A model generated the notes under the pieces. It was not told the DNA's origin. It did no database searches and was given only the letters and a program-made list of their open reading frames with translations. Shown here in pieces: positions 1 to 11,975 of a DNA stretch of 41,890 bases; position 1 is the stretch's first letter, and the number at the start of each line of letters is the position of its first letter. The position numbers were made by a program, and so were the translations under genes. Source of the DNA: Thermaerobacter marianensis (GTDB lineage Bacteria; Bacillota; Sulfobacillia; DVGY01); contig DYGY01000020.1 of assembly GCA_020724425.1 (NCBI GenBank), forward strand, positions 2,652 through 44,541. The letters run 5' to 3'.

Positions 1-4066
<4,066 letters not shown>

Positions 4067-4072
4067 GGTGAT

Positions 4073-4104
4073 TCAGCCCTATGGTCTTTGAAAAATAGGG
4101 CTGA
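4073..4104. terminator. Hairpin closing the CRISPR array
   Basis: TCAGCCCTAT and ATAGGGCTGA form a perfect 10-bp stem around a 12-nt loop, followed by TTTACTTATT on the + strand. It sits just after the last degenerate repeat. It could terminate the pre-crRNA and also the convergent minus-strand membrane protein gene. Confidence 0.7.
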
Positions 4105-4132
4105 TTTACTTATTCGCAAACATAGTTACTAT

Positions 4133-4810
4133 CTACTTATAGCTGAATAATCTGGACTTTTTCTGCAAGGTTATAATATTTAAGTCTATCCCTAGTCTAG
4201 CTAAGAGAATGAACCCCACGCCAGCAAGACTCAAGATACTACCGATGATATATAGCTCTGGTAACAGGTAGTTCAGGTTATCTCCATGTGATGGCCCGGC
4301 GTATAAAGGAGTGCTTAAGAGTCCTAAGCCTGCTGCCAAGAGTGCCATACCTGTAGGTGTTCCATAGGAACGGAATTTACCCATGGGTCTATTAAGATCA
4401 ACTTTTAAGAGTTTAATGAAGACAAGGAAAAGAATAGTTAGTATTGCTAGATATACTCTGACTGCTGCTGGCATGGTGCTGCCCCTTAACATGTTTGAAT
4501 ACCACATGTGGACTGCTCCTGAAGCTATAGCTATTAGCATAGTTATGATAGCTGTATTGAAGGCCCACTTTTCACCCTTGAGGAAACCATAGGTGACTAT
4601 TGAGGCTGCAAATCCTGCCATTAAGGTGATAATTGTAATTACTTGATAGATTGTTGAGTATTCTGCGTAGTGTTCAAAGCCTTCCCAGTTTTCTGCTCCC
4701 CAGGCTACACATACTGTCCCTACCCCAGAGGTTATTAGCATTGCTGCTGTGCCTGCTAAAAGTATAGCTGCTGTTCCTTTCATCCAGTCTGTTCTATCCC
4801 ATTTTTTCAT
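4133..4810 (-). CDS. Polytopic membrane protein of unknown function
   Basis: The 225-residue protein has about six hydrophobic segments (roughly residues 12-35, 54-76, 83-103, 118-138, 150-170 and 186-206) and no motif I recognise. The ATG is preceded by GGAGG seven bases upstream, so the start is secure. The central stretch, a YGF element followed by K and WAF, resembles the YGFF..RDWAW stretch of the membrane protein at 10745-11647. The two may be distant members of one family, each beside the sugar operon. The gene is monocistronic and convergent with the CRISPR array. It could be a small transporter-like or signalling membrane protein, but nothing in the sequence decides this. Confidence 0.8.
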   Translation of the reverse strand: MKKWDRTDWMKGTAAILLAGTAAMLITSGVGTVCVAWGAENWEGFEHYAEYSTIYQVITIITLMAGFAASIVTYGFLKGEKWAFNTAIITMLIAIASGAVHMWYSNMLRGSTMPAAVRVYLAILTILFLVFIKLLKVDLNRPMGKFRSYGTPTGMALLAAGLGLLSTPLYAGPSHGDNLNYLLPELYIIGSILSLAGVGFILLARLGIDLNIITLQKKSRLFSYK

Positions 4811-4824
4811 AGGCTTTCCTCCTT

Positions 4825-4842
4825 ATGTTCAAAAGAGAACAT
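4825..4842. promoter_or_regulatory. Inverted repeat in the leader of the 4133-4810 gene
   Basis: ATGTTC and GAACAT are separated by six bases, just upstream of the ribosome binding site of the minus-strand membrane protein gene. A TACAAT-like box lies further upstream on the same strand. It could be an operator, but no regulator can be named. Confidence 0.3.
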
Positions 4843-4900
4843 ACTCACATGTGGATTGTATCATATTTTCTGTAGGTATGGTTTGGTAGTATGTAATTTG

Positions 4901-4922
4901 CGGACGTAGATGTCTACGTCCG
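4901..4922 (-). terminator. Hairpin after the glycosyltransferase-methyltransferase gene
   Basis: CGGACGTAGA and TCTACGTCCG form a perfect 10-bp stem with a two-base gap, immediately downstream of the minus-strand gene ending at 4930. There is no strong T tract, so it may act as a transcript end stabiliser rather than a classical terminator. Confidence 0.5.
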
Positions 4923-4929
4923 AGAAGCT

Positions 4930-6267
4930 TCATTGCATAGCTGACTTAGCCACAATAACATACTCAATGCATTCTGCTTGCATTAGGAATGCTCTCCCAT
5001 CCATGCTATGGTTTGTGAATACTGTGGCCAGATCCTCTAGCATGGGTAGTAGCTGTGGGGGGAGAGGCTTGGTAAGGTTAACCCAGTTAATACTCTTTAG
5101 GTTTGCTTTTTGTAATAGGCTGTTGAGCTGGGTAGCAGAGTAGCCGTTCTCAGAGGGAATGGTTTCGCGACAGTAGTCTAGAAGATGGGGGAAGTATAGG
5201 GGGTTAGTTGTACGAAGAATTAGGACTCCTGAGGGTGAGAGGAGTTTTTTTAATGAGTTTAGGGTATGGACAGGGTTCTTGAGAGTTGAGAAACGATTTA
5301 GGAAGAGGATTACATCAAAGTATCCGGGGAGGTAGGGGATGATGAGTTGTTCGATATGGCCGATAAGAACTTTATCAAGAACAAGGGAAGCAAGGTTTGC
5401 TAGGAAGGGATCTGGTTCAACCCCCACCACTTCTAGGTGTTTGTGTTTGAGTTCTAGACTGTATTGACCGATTGAGCAGTTGATATCAAGGATTGTTTTG
5501 GCTTCTGTTGGTAGTAGTGAGAGTATATCTGGATTGTAGTGGGGGCCGTAGTGTTGGATGCCATATTTCTTTTCTAAAAGGTACTTGTTTTGGGTTAGGA
5601 GTGTTCTCATTTCTTCGGAGCTAAAGGAGATACTGCCAAAGTGATGGACAAAGACATCTCCGGCGATATATAGATGGTAGCCGGCTAGGGTGGTTCTAAT
5701 ACAGTAGTCATCATCTTCGTAGTTACCAGTACCGAATTGTTCATCAAGCATGCCGATGGTTTCTAGGAGTGTTCTCTTTATTATGAAGCAGAACCCGACA
5801 AGGCGGAGGGTTCTGCGCCAAAGGGTTGGGTTCTGCTTGTTATGTTCTTTGGCGAATTGGTACATCTCCTCTATGGTTTTATAGGGCCCAGTGACTTTTT
5901 GGGGTCCAGAGACAAAGTTTGATACAGGACCAACCATGCCAATTTCCGGTTTGTGATAAAGACAGGTCAGAAGGTTTGTAAGCCAGTTTTGGGTGACTAT
6001 AACATCGTTGCTTAAAAGAACGATGTTATCACCGGTGGCAGCTGCCATACCCTGGTTACAGGCTTTAGGAAAGCCTTGGTTCTTCTGGTTAACAATTAGT
6101 TTTAGGTCTGGATAGTTTTTCTTGAGGTATTGTAGGGAATCATCGGTAGAGCCATTGATGATGACGATGATTTCGTGTTCCTCAGAGGTAAATCTATGGA
6201 CGCTTTCCAAACAGAGCTTGGTAAATTCAAGTTTGTTGAATGTGGGGATGATTATGCTAGTTTTCAT
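4930..6267 (-). CDS. Family 2 glycosyltransferase fused to a SAM-dependent methyltransferase
   Basis: The ATG at 6267 has GGAGG seven bases upstream, giving 445 residues. Residues 1 to about 240 are a GT-A family 2 glycosyltransferase, with the SIIIPTFNK start, a nucleotide-sugar site near GSTDD, a SNDV metal-binding stretch and an EDDDYC acceptor/base motif. The C-terminal part (about 260-400) looks like a class I methyltransferase, with an LDINCSIGQYS glycine-rich loop and a VGVEPD acidic strand end. The gene is divergent from the CDP-sugar operon. It probably transfers a sugar to, and methylates, a surface polysaccharide or glycoprotein made with that sugar. The acceptor and the methylated atom are unknown. 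Confidence 0.88.
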   Translation of the reverse strand: MKTSIIIPTFNKLEFTKLCLESVHRFTSEEHEIIVIINGSTDDSLQYLKKNYPDLKLIVNQKNQGFPKACNQGMAAATGDNIVLLSNDVIVTQNWLTNLLTCLYHKPEIGMVGPVSNFVSGPQKVTGPYKTIEEMYQFAKEHNKQNPTLWRRTLRLVGFCFIIKRTLLETIGMLDEQFGTGNYEDDDYCIRTTLAGYHLYIAGDVFVHHFGSISFSSEEMRTLLTQNKYLLEKKYGIQHYGPHYNPDILSLLPTEAKTILDINCSIGQYSLELKHKHLEVVGVEPDPFLANLASLVLDKVLIGHIEQLIIPYLPGYFDVILFLNRFSTLKNPVHTLNSLKKLLSPSGVLILRTTNPLYFPHLLDYCRETIPSENGYSATQLNSLLQKANLKSINWVNLTKPLPPQLLPMLEDLATVFTNHSMDGRAFLMQAECIEYVIVAKSAMQ

Positions 6268-6360
6268 GTCTATACCTCCAGTGCTGTATCTTATGTTGGC
6301 TAAGTCAGAGGTGGCACTGGTTGCATACAATATAAGGGAACTTGTGTGGAGGTTATACTC

Positions 6361-7128
6361 ATGAAGACAGTTGTTCTAGCCGGTGGTTTTGGCAGCAGAT
6401 TAGCAGAAGAAACCGGTACTAAGCCAAAGCCCATGGTAGAGATAGGGGCAAAACCGATTCTCTGGCATATACTTAAGATCTATGAGGCTAATGGTTTTAG
6501 GGAATTTGTTATTGCTTTGGGGTATAAGGGTGAGGAGATTAAGAAGTATTTCCTCAACTACTTCTATTTAAGCAGTGACCTTAGTATTAATACTCTTTCT
6601 GGTTCCACAGATGTTCATGATGGTACGCCTACAGACTGGGTGCTACATTTGGTTGATACCGGAATCAAAACGCAAACAGGTGGACGTATTAAGAGGTTGG
6701 CAGGCTGGTTGAATAGTGAGAGGTTTATGCTAACTTATGGTGATGGTTTGGCCAATGTGAATTTAAGAAAACTAGTTCAGTATCATGAAAAGACAGGGAA
6801 ACTAGCAACTCTGACGGCTGTTAGGCCTCCAGCACGTTTTGGTAATCTGGAATTGTCAGGAGACCTTGTTAGTTCTTTTGCAGAGAAACCTCAGACAGGT
6901 GAAGGATGGATTAATGGGGGTTTTTTTGTTATGGAACCAGAGGTCTTTCATTATCTTGAGGGTGATGAGTGTGTGCTCGAACGGGAACCCTTGGAGAGAT
7001 TGGCAAGGGCAGGGCAGTTAGCTGCTTACAGGCATCAGGGATTCTGGTTGCCTATGGATACTTTAAGGGATAAACGGTTGTTAGAAGAACTCTGGGCAAG
7101 TGGCAAGGCTCCATGGAAGGTATGGTAG
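6361..7128 (+). CDS. rfbF: Glucose-1-phosphate cytidylyltransferase
   Basis: This enzyme makes CDP-glucose from CTP and glucose-1-phosphate, the first step to CDP-3,6-dideoxyhexoses. The 255-residue protein matches the usual family length. It has the nucleotidyltransferase start VVLAGGFGSRL, the KPKPMVEIG activator loop, the LTYGDG metal site and the WINGGFF substrate stretch typical of RfbF rather than of dTDP-glucose synthases. The ATG at 6361 is chosen because GGAGG lies nine bases upstream. It is the first gene of a five-gene operon in which each gene abuts or overlaps the next, and it is divergent from the glycosyltransferase fusion. Confidence 0.93.
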   Translation: MKTVVLAGGFGSRLAEETGTKPKPMVEIGAKPILWHILKIYEANGFREFVIALGYKGEEIKKYFLNYFYLSSDLSINTLSGSTDVHDGTPTDWVLHLVDTGIKTQTGGRIKRLAGWLNSERFMLTYGDGLANVNLRKLVQYHEKTGKLATLTAVRPPARFGNLELSGDLVSSFAEKPQTGEGWINGGFFVMEPEVFHYLEGDECVLEREPLERLARAGQLAAYRHQGFWLPMDTLRDKRLLEELWASGKAPWKVW

Positions 7129-7129
7129 T

Positions 7130-8092
7130 ATGAACTGGAAAAGAAAGAGAGTCTTCATTACTGGTGCAAGTGGTTTTCTGGGATCATGGCTTACACAAGA
7201 CTTAATCGAAAAAGGTGCCTATGTGGTTGCTTTGATTAGAGATGGAAATCCTCAGAGCATGTTAGTTAGGAGTGGCTTGATTAAGGAAATAGCGGTGGTT
7301 CAAGGGACTCTAGAGGATTTTCTTACGGTGGAAAGAGCAGTTGCAGAGTATCAGGTTGATACGGTATTCCATCTAGGTGCTCAAGCTATTGTGGGAGTTG
7401 CTCAGGTACTACCTTTACAGACCTTTGAGAGTAATATTCGGGGAAGTTATCACCTGTTAGAGGCCTGTAAGCGGCACGAGGTAGAACGGGTAGTTGTTGC
7501 ATCTAGTGACAAGGCCTATGGAGAAAGTGTGGTCTTACCATATACTGAGGATATGCCCTTAAGGGGAAGGTATCCCTATGATGTATCAAAAAGCTGTACT
7601 GATCTTCTAGCGCAAGCATATTATCATACCTATGGGCTACCTGTTGGTATTGCTCGTTGTGGCAATATCTATGGGGGTGGTGATCTCAATTTTAGTAGAC
7701 TTATTCCTGGGAGTATCTTAAGTCTTTATGAGAATCAGCGTCCTGTTGTTCGCAGTGATGGTCTGTATACCCGGGACTACATTTATGTGAAAGATGTGGT
7801 TTTGGCATATTTGCTTTTGGCTGAAGGGTTAGGGGAGAGGGGTGGTCAGGCATTCAATTTTGCTCCGGAAAGACCCTATACAGTGTTAGAAGTACTGACT
7901 GAGATTAAGAGGTTAATGGCTAAAGAAATTGAGCCTGTGATTTTGAATAAAGCCAAGGGGGAAATCATACAGCAGAATCTTGATGCAACAAAGGCTAGGG
8001 AGTTCTTAGGCTGGAAACCTCTATACTCACTAGAAAAAGGACTTGAAGAAACTATCCAGTGGTATCAAGAGTTCTTAGGAGGCATGAGATGA
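7130..8092 (+). CDS. rfbG: CDP-glucose 4,6-dehydratase-like SDR enzyme
   Basis: An extended short-chain dehydrogenase of 320 residues with the NAD-binding motif GASGFLG near the N-terminus. The active-site elements are SSDKAYG and the YPYDVSK Tyr-Lys pair. NIYGGGDLNFSRLIP matches the region that distinguishes RfbG enzymes. It should convert CDP-glucose to CDP-4-keto-6-deoxyglucose. The ATG at 7130 follows the rfbF stop by one base and has AAGG upstream. The position between rfbF and rfbH supports the assignment. A different NDP-sugar dehydratase specificity cannot be excluded from sequence alone. Confidence 0.85.
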   Translation: MNWKRKRVFITGASGFLGSWLTQDLIEKGAYVVALIRDGNPQSMLVRSGLIKEIAVVQGTLEDFLTVERAVAEYQVDTVFHLGAQAIVGVAQVLPLQTFESNIRGSYHLLEACKRHEVERVVVASSDKAYGESVVLPYTEDMPLRGRYPYDVSKSCTDLLAQAYYHTYGLPVGIARCGNIYGGGDLNFSRLIPGSILSLYENQRPVVRSDGLYTRDYIYVKDVVLAYLLLAEGLGERGGQAFNFAPERPYTVLEVLTEIKRLMAKEIEPVILNKAKGEIIQQNLDATKAREFLGWKPLYSLEKGLEETIQWYQEFLGGMR

Positions 8093-8538
8093 TTGATGGG
8101 GTACTCATTACACCACTAAAGATAATTCCTGATGAACGCGGGCAGATTATGCATATGTTACGTAGAGATGATCCTGCCTTTCAAGAGTTTGGTGAGATCT
8201 ATTTTTCCATGGTTTATCCAGGGGTAGTTAAGGGTTGGCATCTCCATCGGGAGATGACTCTAAACTATGCTGTTCCTATAGGGATGATTAAGCTGGTTCT
8301 TTTTGATGAGAGAGAAGACTCCCCTACTAAAGGTGAACTGATGGAGCTATTTATCGGGGAGGCAAACTATCTCCTAGTTACTATCCCTAAGGGAGTATGG
8401 AATGGATTTAAGGGGGTTGGTAGAGGGATTGCTTTAGTTGCAAATTGTGCGACAAGAGTACATGACTCTGAAGAGATACAGAGACTAGATCCCTTTAGTA
8501 ATCATATTCCCTATGATTGGAGTTTGAAGCAGAGATGA
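8089..8538 (+). CDS. NDP-4-keto-sugar epimerase, RfbC family
   Basis: A 149-residue cupin-fold protein of the dTDP-4-dehydrorhamnose 3,5-epimerase family. Visible elements are the IIPDERGQ start, the KGWHLH stretch with the catalytic-type histidine, and the PKGVWNGF segment. It is shorter than the typical 180-residue RmlC. In a CDP-dideoxy pathway the counterpart would be a 5-epimerase such as the one for ascarylose, because C3 is already deoxygenated. The start ATG overlaps the previous stop (ATGA) and is preceded by AGGAGG, indicating translational coupling. The substrate is inferred from context. Confidence 0.8.
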   Translation: MIDGVLITPLKIIPDERGQIMHMLRRDDPAFQEFGEIYFSMVYPGVVKGWHLHREMTLNYAVPIGMIKLVLFDEREDSPTKGELMELFIGEANYLLVTIPKGVWNGFKGVGRGIALVANCATRVHDSEEIQRLDPFSNHIPYDWSLKQR

Positions 8539-9407
8539 AGGAACTAGTTATTGGTGCTTCAGGCCTGCTTGGTAGCTATCTGTTTAGAGAAGGAAGGATG
8601 TTTGGAACCTATACTCATAATCAGTTACCCTGTTTAATCAGATGTGATGCAACTGATCTGGTAGCTTTAGAGAGATTGATTGAGAGGATTAAACCAGATA
8701 TCATCTATTTCCCAGCAGCAAATCCTCATGTGGACTGGGTTGAGGTGCATCCAGAGGAAGCAAAGGTTATAAATGTTGATGCTCCTTTAGGGCTTATCAG
8801 AGTTATTAGGGGTAGGGGTATAAAGCTTGTGTATTTCTCTTCAGATTATGTGTTTGCTGGTAGCTCTGGACCATATGGTGAGGAAGATTCACCTAGTCCT
8901 CTTAATGAATATGGGAAACAGAAATATTTTGTGGAACAGCAAATTGACCAATATCTTAAGAACTACCTTATCTTCCGAATTACTAATCTCTATGGCTTTG
9001 AAAAAAGAGGAAAGAATTTTGCACAGAATCTAATCTGTCAACTAAGGGTGAAAAAGAGTGTTAGGGTAGCTAAAGATCAAGTATCTACCCCTACTTATGT
9101 TCCGGATCTTGCTAGAGCTATAAGAGAGATAGCTGTTAGAGACTATACAGGTGTTTTTCATCTTGCTGCTAGTGACTATCTGTCTAGATATGAGTTTGCT
9201 TTGGGTATAGCGGATATCTTTGGGTTAGAAAGAGAACTTATCGTTGGGGTAAGTACTTCTGAGCTAGAACAGCAGGCAGCAAGGCCATTACAGGGAGGTT
9301 TGATTTCTTTTAAGGCAGAGAAGCTTCTAAATAGGAGTCTTTTGGGTGTTAATGAGGGCTTAAGTGAAATGCTATTGGAGGAAAAACGCTATGGCAGGAT
9401 CTGCTAG
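8535..9407 (+). CDS. NDP-4-keto-sugar reductase, RfbD-like SDR
   Basis: The 290-residue protein starts with a Rossmann motif [11 protein letters not shown] and carries SSDYVFAG and a YGKQK Tyr-Lys catalytic pair, as in dTDP-4-dehydrorhamnose reductases. It most likely reduces the C4 ketone as the last step of the dideoxyhexose pathway. The ATG at 8535 overlaps the epimerase stop (ATGA). The start is taken there because it begins just before the Rossmann fold. The nucleotide carrier (CDP) is inferred from rfbF, rfbG and rfbH in the same operon. Confidence 0.83.
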   Translation: MKELVIGASGLLGSYLFREGRMFGTYTHNQLPCLIRCDATDLVALERLIERIKPDIIYFPAANPHVDWVEVHPEEAKVINVDAPLGLIRVIRGRGIKLVYFSSDYVFAGSSGPYGEEDSPSPLNEYGKQKYFVEQQIDQYLKNYLIFRITNLYGFEKRGKNFAQNLICQLRVKKSVRVAKDQVSTPTYVPDLARAIREIAVRDYTGVFHLAASDYLSRYEFALGIADIFGLERELIVGVSTSELEQQAARPLQGGLISFKAEKLLNRSLLGVNEGLSEMLLEEKRYGRIC

Positions 9408-10704
9408 GGAACTTAGAGAGAAGATTCTGGAACTGACCGGTCAGTATTATGAAGCTAATTGGCCTGACAGGGTATTTCGTCCGGGATTAGATTATGTTCC
9501 TGTTAGTGGGAAGGTTTTTAATCAGGCTGAGCTCATTAGTCTGGTTGATGCATCTTTGGATTTCTGGTTAACAGCTGGCCGGTTTGCTCATAAGTTTGAG
9601 GAAGAGTTTGCTAAGATTATGGGTACTCGTTTTGCTTTGTTAACGAATTCGGGTTCTAGTGCTAATCTTCTGGCCATATCTTCCTTGATGTCACCTCTTT
9701 TAGGGGATGGGCGTCTGCAAAGGGGAGATCAGGTAATTACTGTGGCTACGGGGTTCCCCACTACAGTCAACCCTATTATCCAGAATGGTTTGGTACCTGT
9801 CTTTTTGGATATAGATATCCCTACCTACAACATTGATACAAAGCTACTAGAAGAGGCAGTTACTGAGAGAACTAAGGCGATTGTTCTTGCGCATACATTG
9901 GGTAATCCCTTTAATGTTGATGAGGTAGCTGGTATAGCGAAGAAATATGATCTTTGGCTAATTGAGGATGTTTGTGATGCGGTCGGGGCAGAATACCGCG
10001 GGCAGAAGGTTGGTACTTTTGGAGATTTAGCAACTATTAGTTTTTATCCTGCCCATCATCTCACCATGGGTGAGGGTGGAGCAGTTTTGACATCTGATCT
10101 AATGCTTAAGAGGATTGTTGAGTCTTTTAGGGATTGGGGGAGGGATTGCTGGTGTGATCCAGGTAGGGATAATACCTGTAACAGGCGTTTTGATTGGAAA
10201 CTAGGTGATCTTCCTTTTGGTTATGATCATAAGTATGTCTATACTCATATTGGCTATAACCTGAAGGTGACTGAGATGCAAGCTGCTATTGGATTGGCAC
10301 AGCTAGAGAAGCTACCGGAGTTTATATCAAAACGCAGGGAAAACTTTGCCTTTCTCTTGGAGGCATTAGCTGATCTGACGAATGTCCTTATTTTGCCTGA
10401 GGAGACTGCAAATAGTTGGCCTAGCTGGTTTGGCTTCCCAATTACGCTTTCTAAGAATGCTTCGGTAAATAGGAATGAGCTTTGTAAAGCTTTGGAAGAA
10501 AGAAAGATTCAGACGCGTTTGCTTTTTGGTGGTAACCTTATTCATCAGCCTATGTATCATGGGGTTGATTATGTGGTTGTTGGAGATTTGGTTAATTCTA
10601 ATCGGGTTATGCATGATAGCTTCTGGATAGGGGTCTATCCGGGATTGAGTCGGGAAATGTTAGAGTATGTGGTGCAAGTACTGCATCAACTTTTGGTAAA
10701 ATGA
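9391..10704 (+). CDS. rfbH: CDP-4-keto-6-deoxyglucose 3-dehydrase (E1), iron-sulphur PMP enzyme
   Basis: A 437-residue aminotransferase-fold enzyme of the DegT/DnrJ/EryC1 family. At the usual PLP-lysine position it has [14 protein letters not shown], with histidine (His222) instead of lysine, the hallmark of RfbH/E1, which uses PMP for C3 dehydration. Cysteines 195, 253, 255 and 263 (the CWC...NTC cluster) match the [2Fe-2S] ligands of the family, offset by two from the Yersinia numbering I recall. The ATG at 9391 has GGAGG nine bases upstream and overlaps the reductase by 17 bp. The partner flavin/iron-sulphur reductase E3, needed for turnover, is not in the window. Confidence 0.95.
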   Translation: MAGSARELREKILELTGQYYEANWPDRVFRPGLDYVPVSGKVFNQAELISLVDASLDFWLTAGRFAHKFEEEFAKIMGTRFALLTNSGSSANLLAISSLMSPLLGDGRLQRGDQVITVATGFPTTVNPIIQNGLVPVFLDIDIPTYNIDTKLLEEAVTERTKAIVLAHTLGNPFNVDEVAGIAKKYDLWLIEDVCDAVGAEYRGQKVGTFGDLATISFYPAHHLTMGEGGAVLTSDLMLKRIVESFRDWGRDCWCDPGRDNTCNRRFDWKLGDLPFGYDHKYVYTHIGYNLKVTEMQAAIGLAQLEKLPEFISKRRENFAFLLEALADLTNVLILPEETANSWPSWFGFPITLSKNASVNRNELCKALEERKIQTRLLFGGNLIHQPMYHGVDYVVVGDLVNSNRVMHDSFWIGVYPGLSREMLEYVVQVLHQLLVK

Positions 10705-10705
10705 A

Positions 10706-10733
10706 AAACCCAGACTCGGTTGAGTCTGGGTTT
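10706..10733. terminator. Bidirectional terminator between rfbH and the membrane protein gene
   Basis: AAACCCAGACTC and GAGTCTGGGTTT form a perfect 12-bp stem with a GGTT loop, with T-rich sequence after it on the + strand and A-rich sequence before it. It lies two bases after the rfbH stop and serves convergent genes. Confidence 0.9.
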
Positions 10734-10744
10734 GTTTGTAATAT

Positions 10745-11647
10745 TTAAGATGATACCTGTTGGGTATTTGTAGTTGTAGTAGTTTCATCAGACCAGATCT
10801 TTTCTTTCCAGATTAGTAAGGCTAGGAGTATAAAGACTGAAAGGATTGGGGCAAAGAAGAACATGGACATCTTTTCTCCGCCTTTATCTACAAAGGTATC
10901 GATCCAGGCTACTGGTGTACCGGCGATGATAGAAACAATTGATGCTGTTAGACCAATTGGGAGTATCCAGTCACGACGGAAGATGAGGGCGATACAGATG
11001 ACTAGGAACGCCAAGGCTACTAACCAAAGAGCTCTCTGGATGGATTCGAAAATCAGACCAGGGTTACCTGTCATCATCTTGGTTATGGCTACGTGAGCTG
11101 CTTCAGGGTTGCGAGCTGTTAGTTGTAGTTCACTGCCAATCCATTTATTCAGAGCTGCATTACCATTCATGAAGTTCATGGTAAAGGCGATACCGGCAAG
11201 GAAGCTTGCAGCTACAATCTTTGGGCTCTGTGGTTTTACATAGAGAGTTAGGACAAAGAATACGATTGCGTTAGTCATGAATGTGAGCATGTGTTTCATT
11301 GGTAGCAGGACCATCAGTGGGAACATGGAGAGCATCCAGCCACCAAAGATACCGAGGATACTGGCTACAAAGCCTAACATCCAGGCCCAGTCTCTTTTTG
11401 TGAAGAATCCATATGAAGCTACTATTAGCATAACACCACTGATTACGAGGAGCTGAGCAAACATGGGTTGCTCTATTGATTGAAGCACTACTCCAGGAAG
11501 CTTGCCTGCGGCCTGGAATCCCTTAAGGATAGTAACGTATTCAGAGAAAAGAAAGATGATTGCTGCCAAAGCAGTTACTAGTCCACCGACGAAAGTGACG
11601 ATTCCACCGACAATGTGTCTGCTGTTTGCACTTGCTTCTTTGACCAT
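10745..11647 (-). CDS. Polytopic membrane protein of unknown function
   Basis: A 300-residue protein with about eight hydrophobic segments, short charged loops and a threonine-rich C-terminal tail (TTTTTN). The ATG at 11647 is chosen because AGGAGG lies seven bases upstream; an extension further upstream has no ribosome binding site. A YGFF..RDWAW region resembles the membrane protein at 4133-4810. There are no transporter or enzyme motifs that I recognise. The gene has an unusually long leader of about 300 bases with several inverted repeats, suggesting regulation at RNA or operator level. Confidence 0.82.
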   Translation of the reverse strand: MVKEASANSRHIVGGIVTFVGGLVTALAAIIFLFSEYVTILKGFQAAGKLPGVVLQSIEQPMFAQLLVISGVMLIVASYGFFTKRDWAWMLGFVASILGIFGGWMLSMFPLMVLLPMKHMLTFMTNAIVFFVLTLYVKPQSPKIVAASFLAGIAFTMNFMNGNAALNKWIGSELQLTARNPEAAHVAITKMMTGNPGLIFESIQRALWLVALAFLVICIALIFRRDWILPIGLTASIVSIIAGTPVAWIDTFVDKGGEKMSMFFFAPILSVFILLALLIWKEKIWSDETTTTTNTQQVSS

Positions 11648-11702
11648 TAAAGAACCTCCTTTAGTTCTAGTAAGTAGGCGTGTATTTGTTTGCACGCTTT
11701 AG

Positions 11703-11930
11703 TGGTTCTACATTCGTTGTCTTCTCCCACCTTTCGTGAATGTAGATCCTTATCTTTACCGTTAGAAACGGTAAAAGGTTTAACCTTAGGTCGTAGATAA
11801 CAAGCTAATTTGTATATGTATATTAGTGTTAGGAAGAAATAATTTCTAAATTAGTTTAGTTATTCTGTTCACATAGATTGTAGCATTTATATTTGTGCTT
11901 AGATTTGCTTTGACGCAAAAGCAAATAGAT
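11703..11930 (-). promoter_or_regulatory. Hairpin-rich 5' leader region of the membrane protein gene
   Basis: The 328 bases between 11648 and 11975 contain no gene. They hold four inverted repeats: TCTACATTC (11707-11715) with GAATGTAGA (11738-11746); TTTACCGTT with AACGGTAAA around AGA (11755-11775); the palindrome AAGGTTTAACCTT (11776-11788); and ATTTGCTTT with AAAGCAAAT around six bases (11903-11926). They may be operators or a structured mRNA leader of the minus-strand gene. I recognise no known riboswitch. Confidence 0.45.
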
Positions 11931-11947
11931 TGTTTTTGGAAATAAAA

Positions 11948-11971
11948 GAGCCCGGAGAGGTTTCCGGGCTC
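11948..11971 (-). terminator. Terminator of the AhbA-AhbB fusion gene
   Basis: GAGCCCGGA and TCCGGGCTC form a 9-bp GC-rich stem. On the minus strand it is followed by TTTTATT, four bases past the stop of the gene at 11976. Confidence 0.9.
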
Positions 11972-11975
11972 ATCT

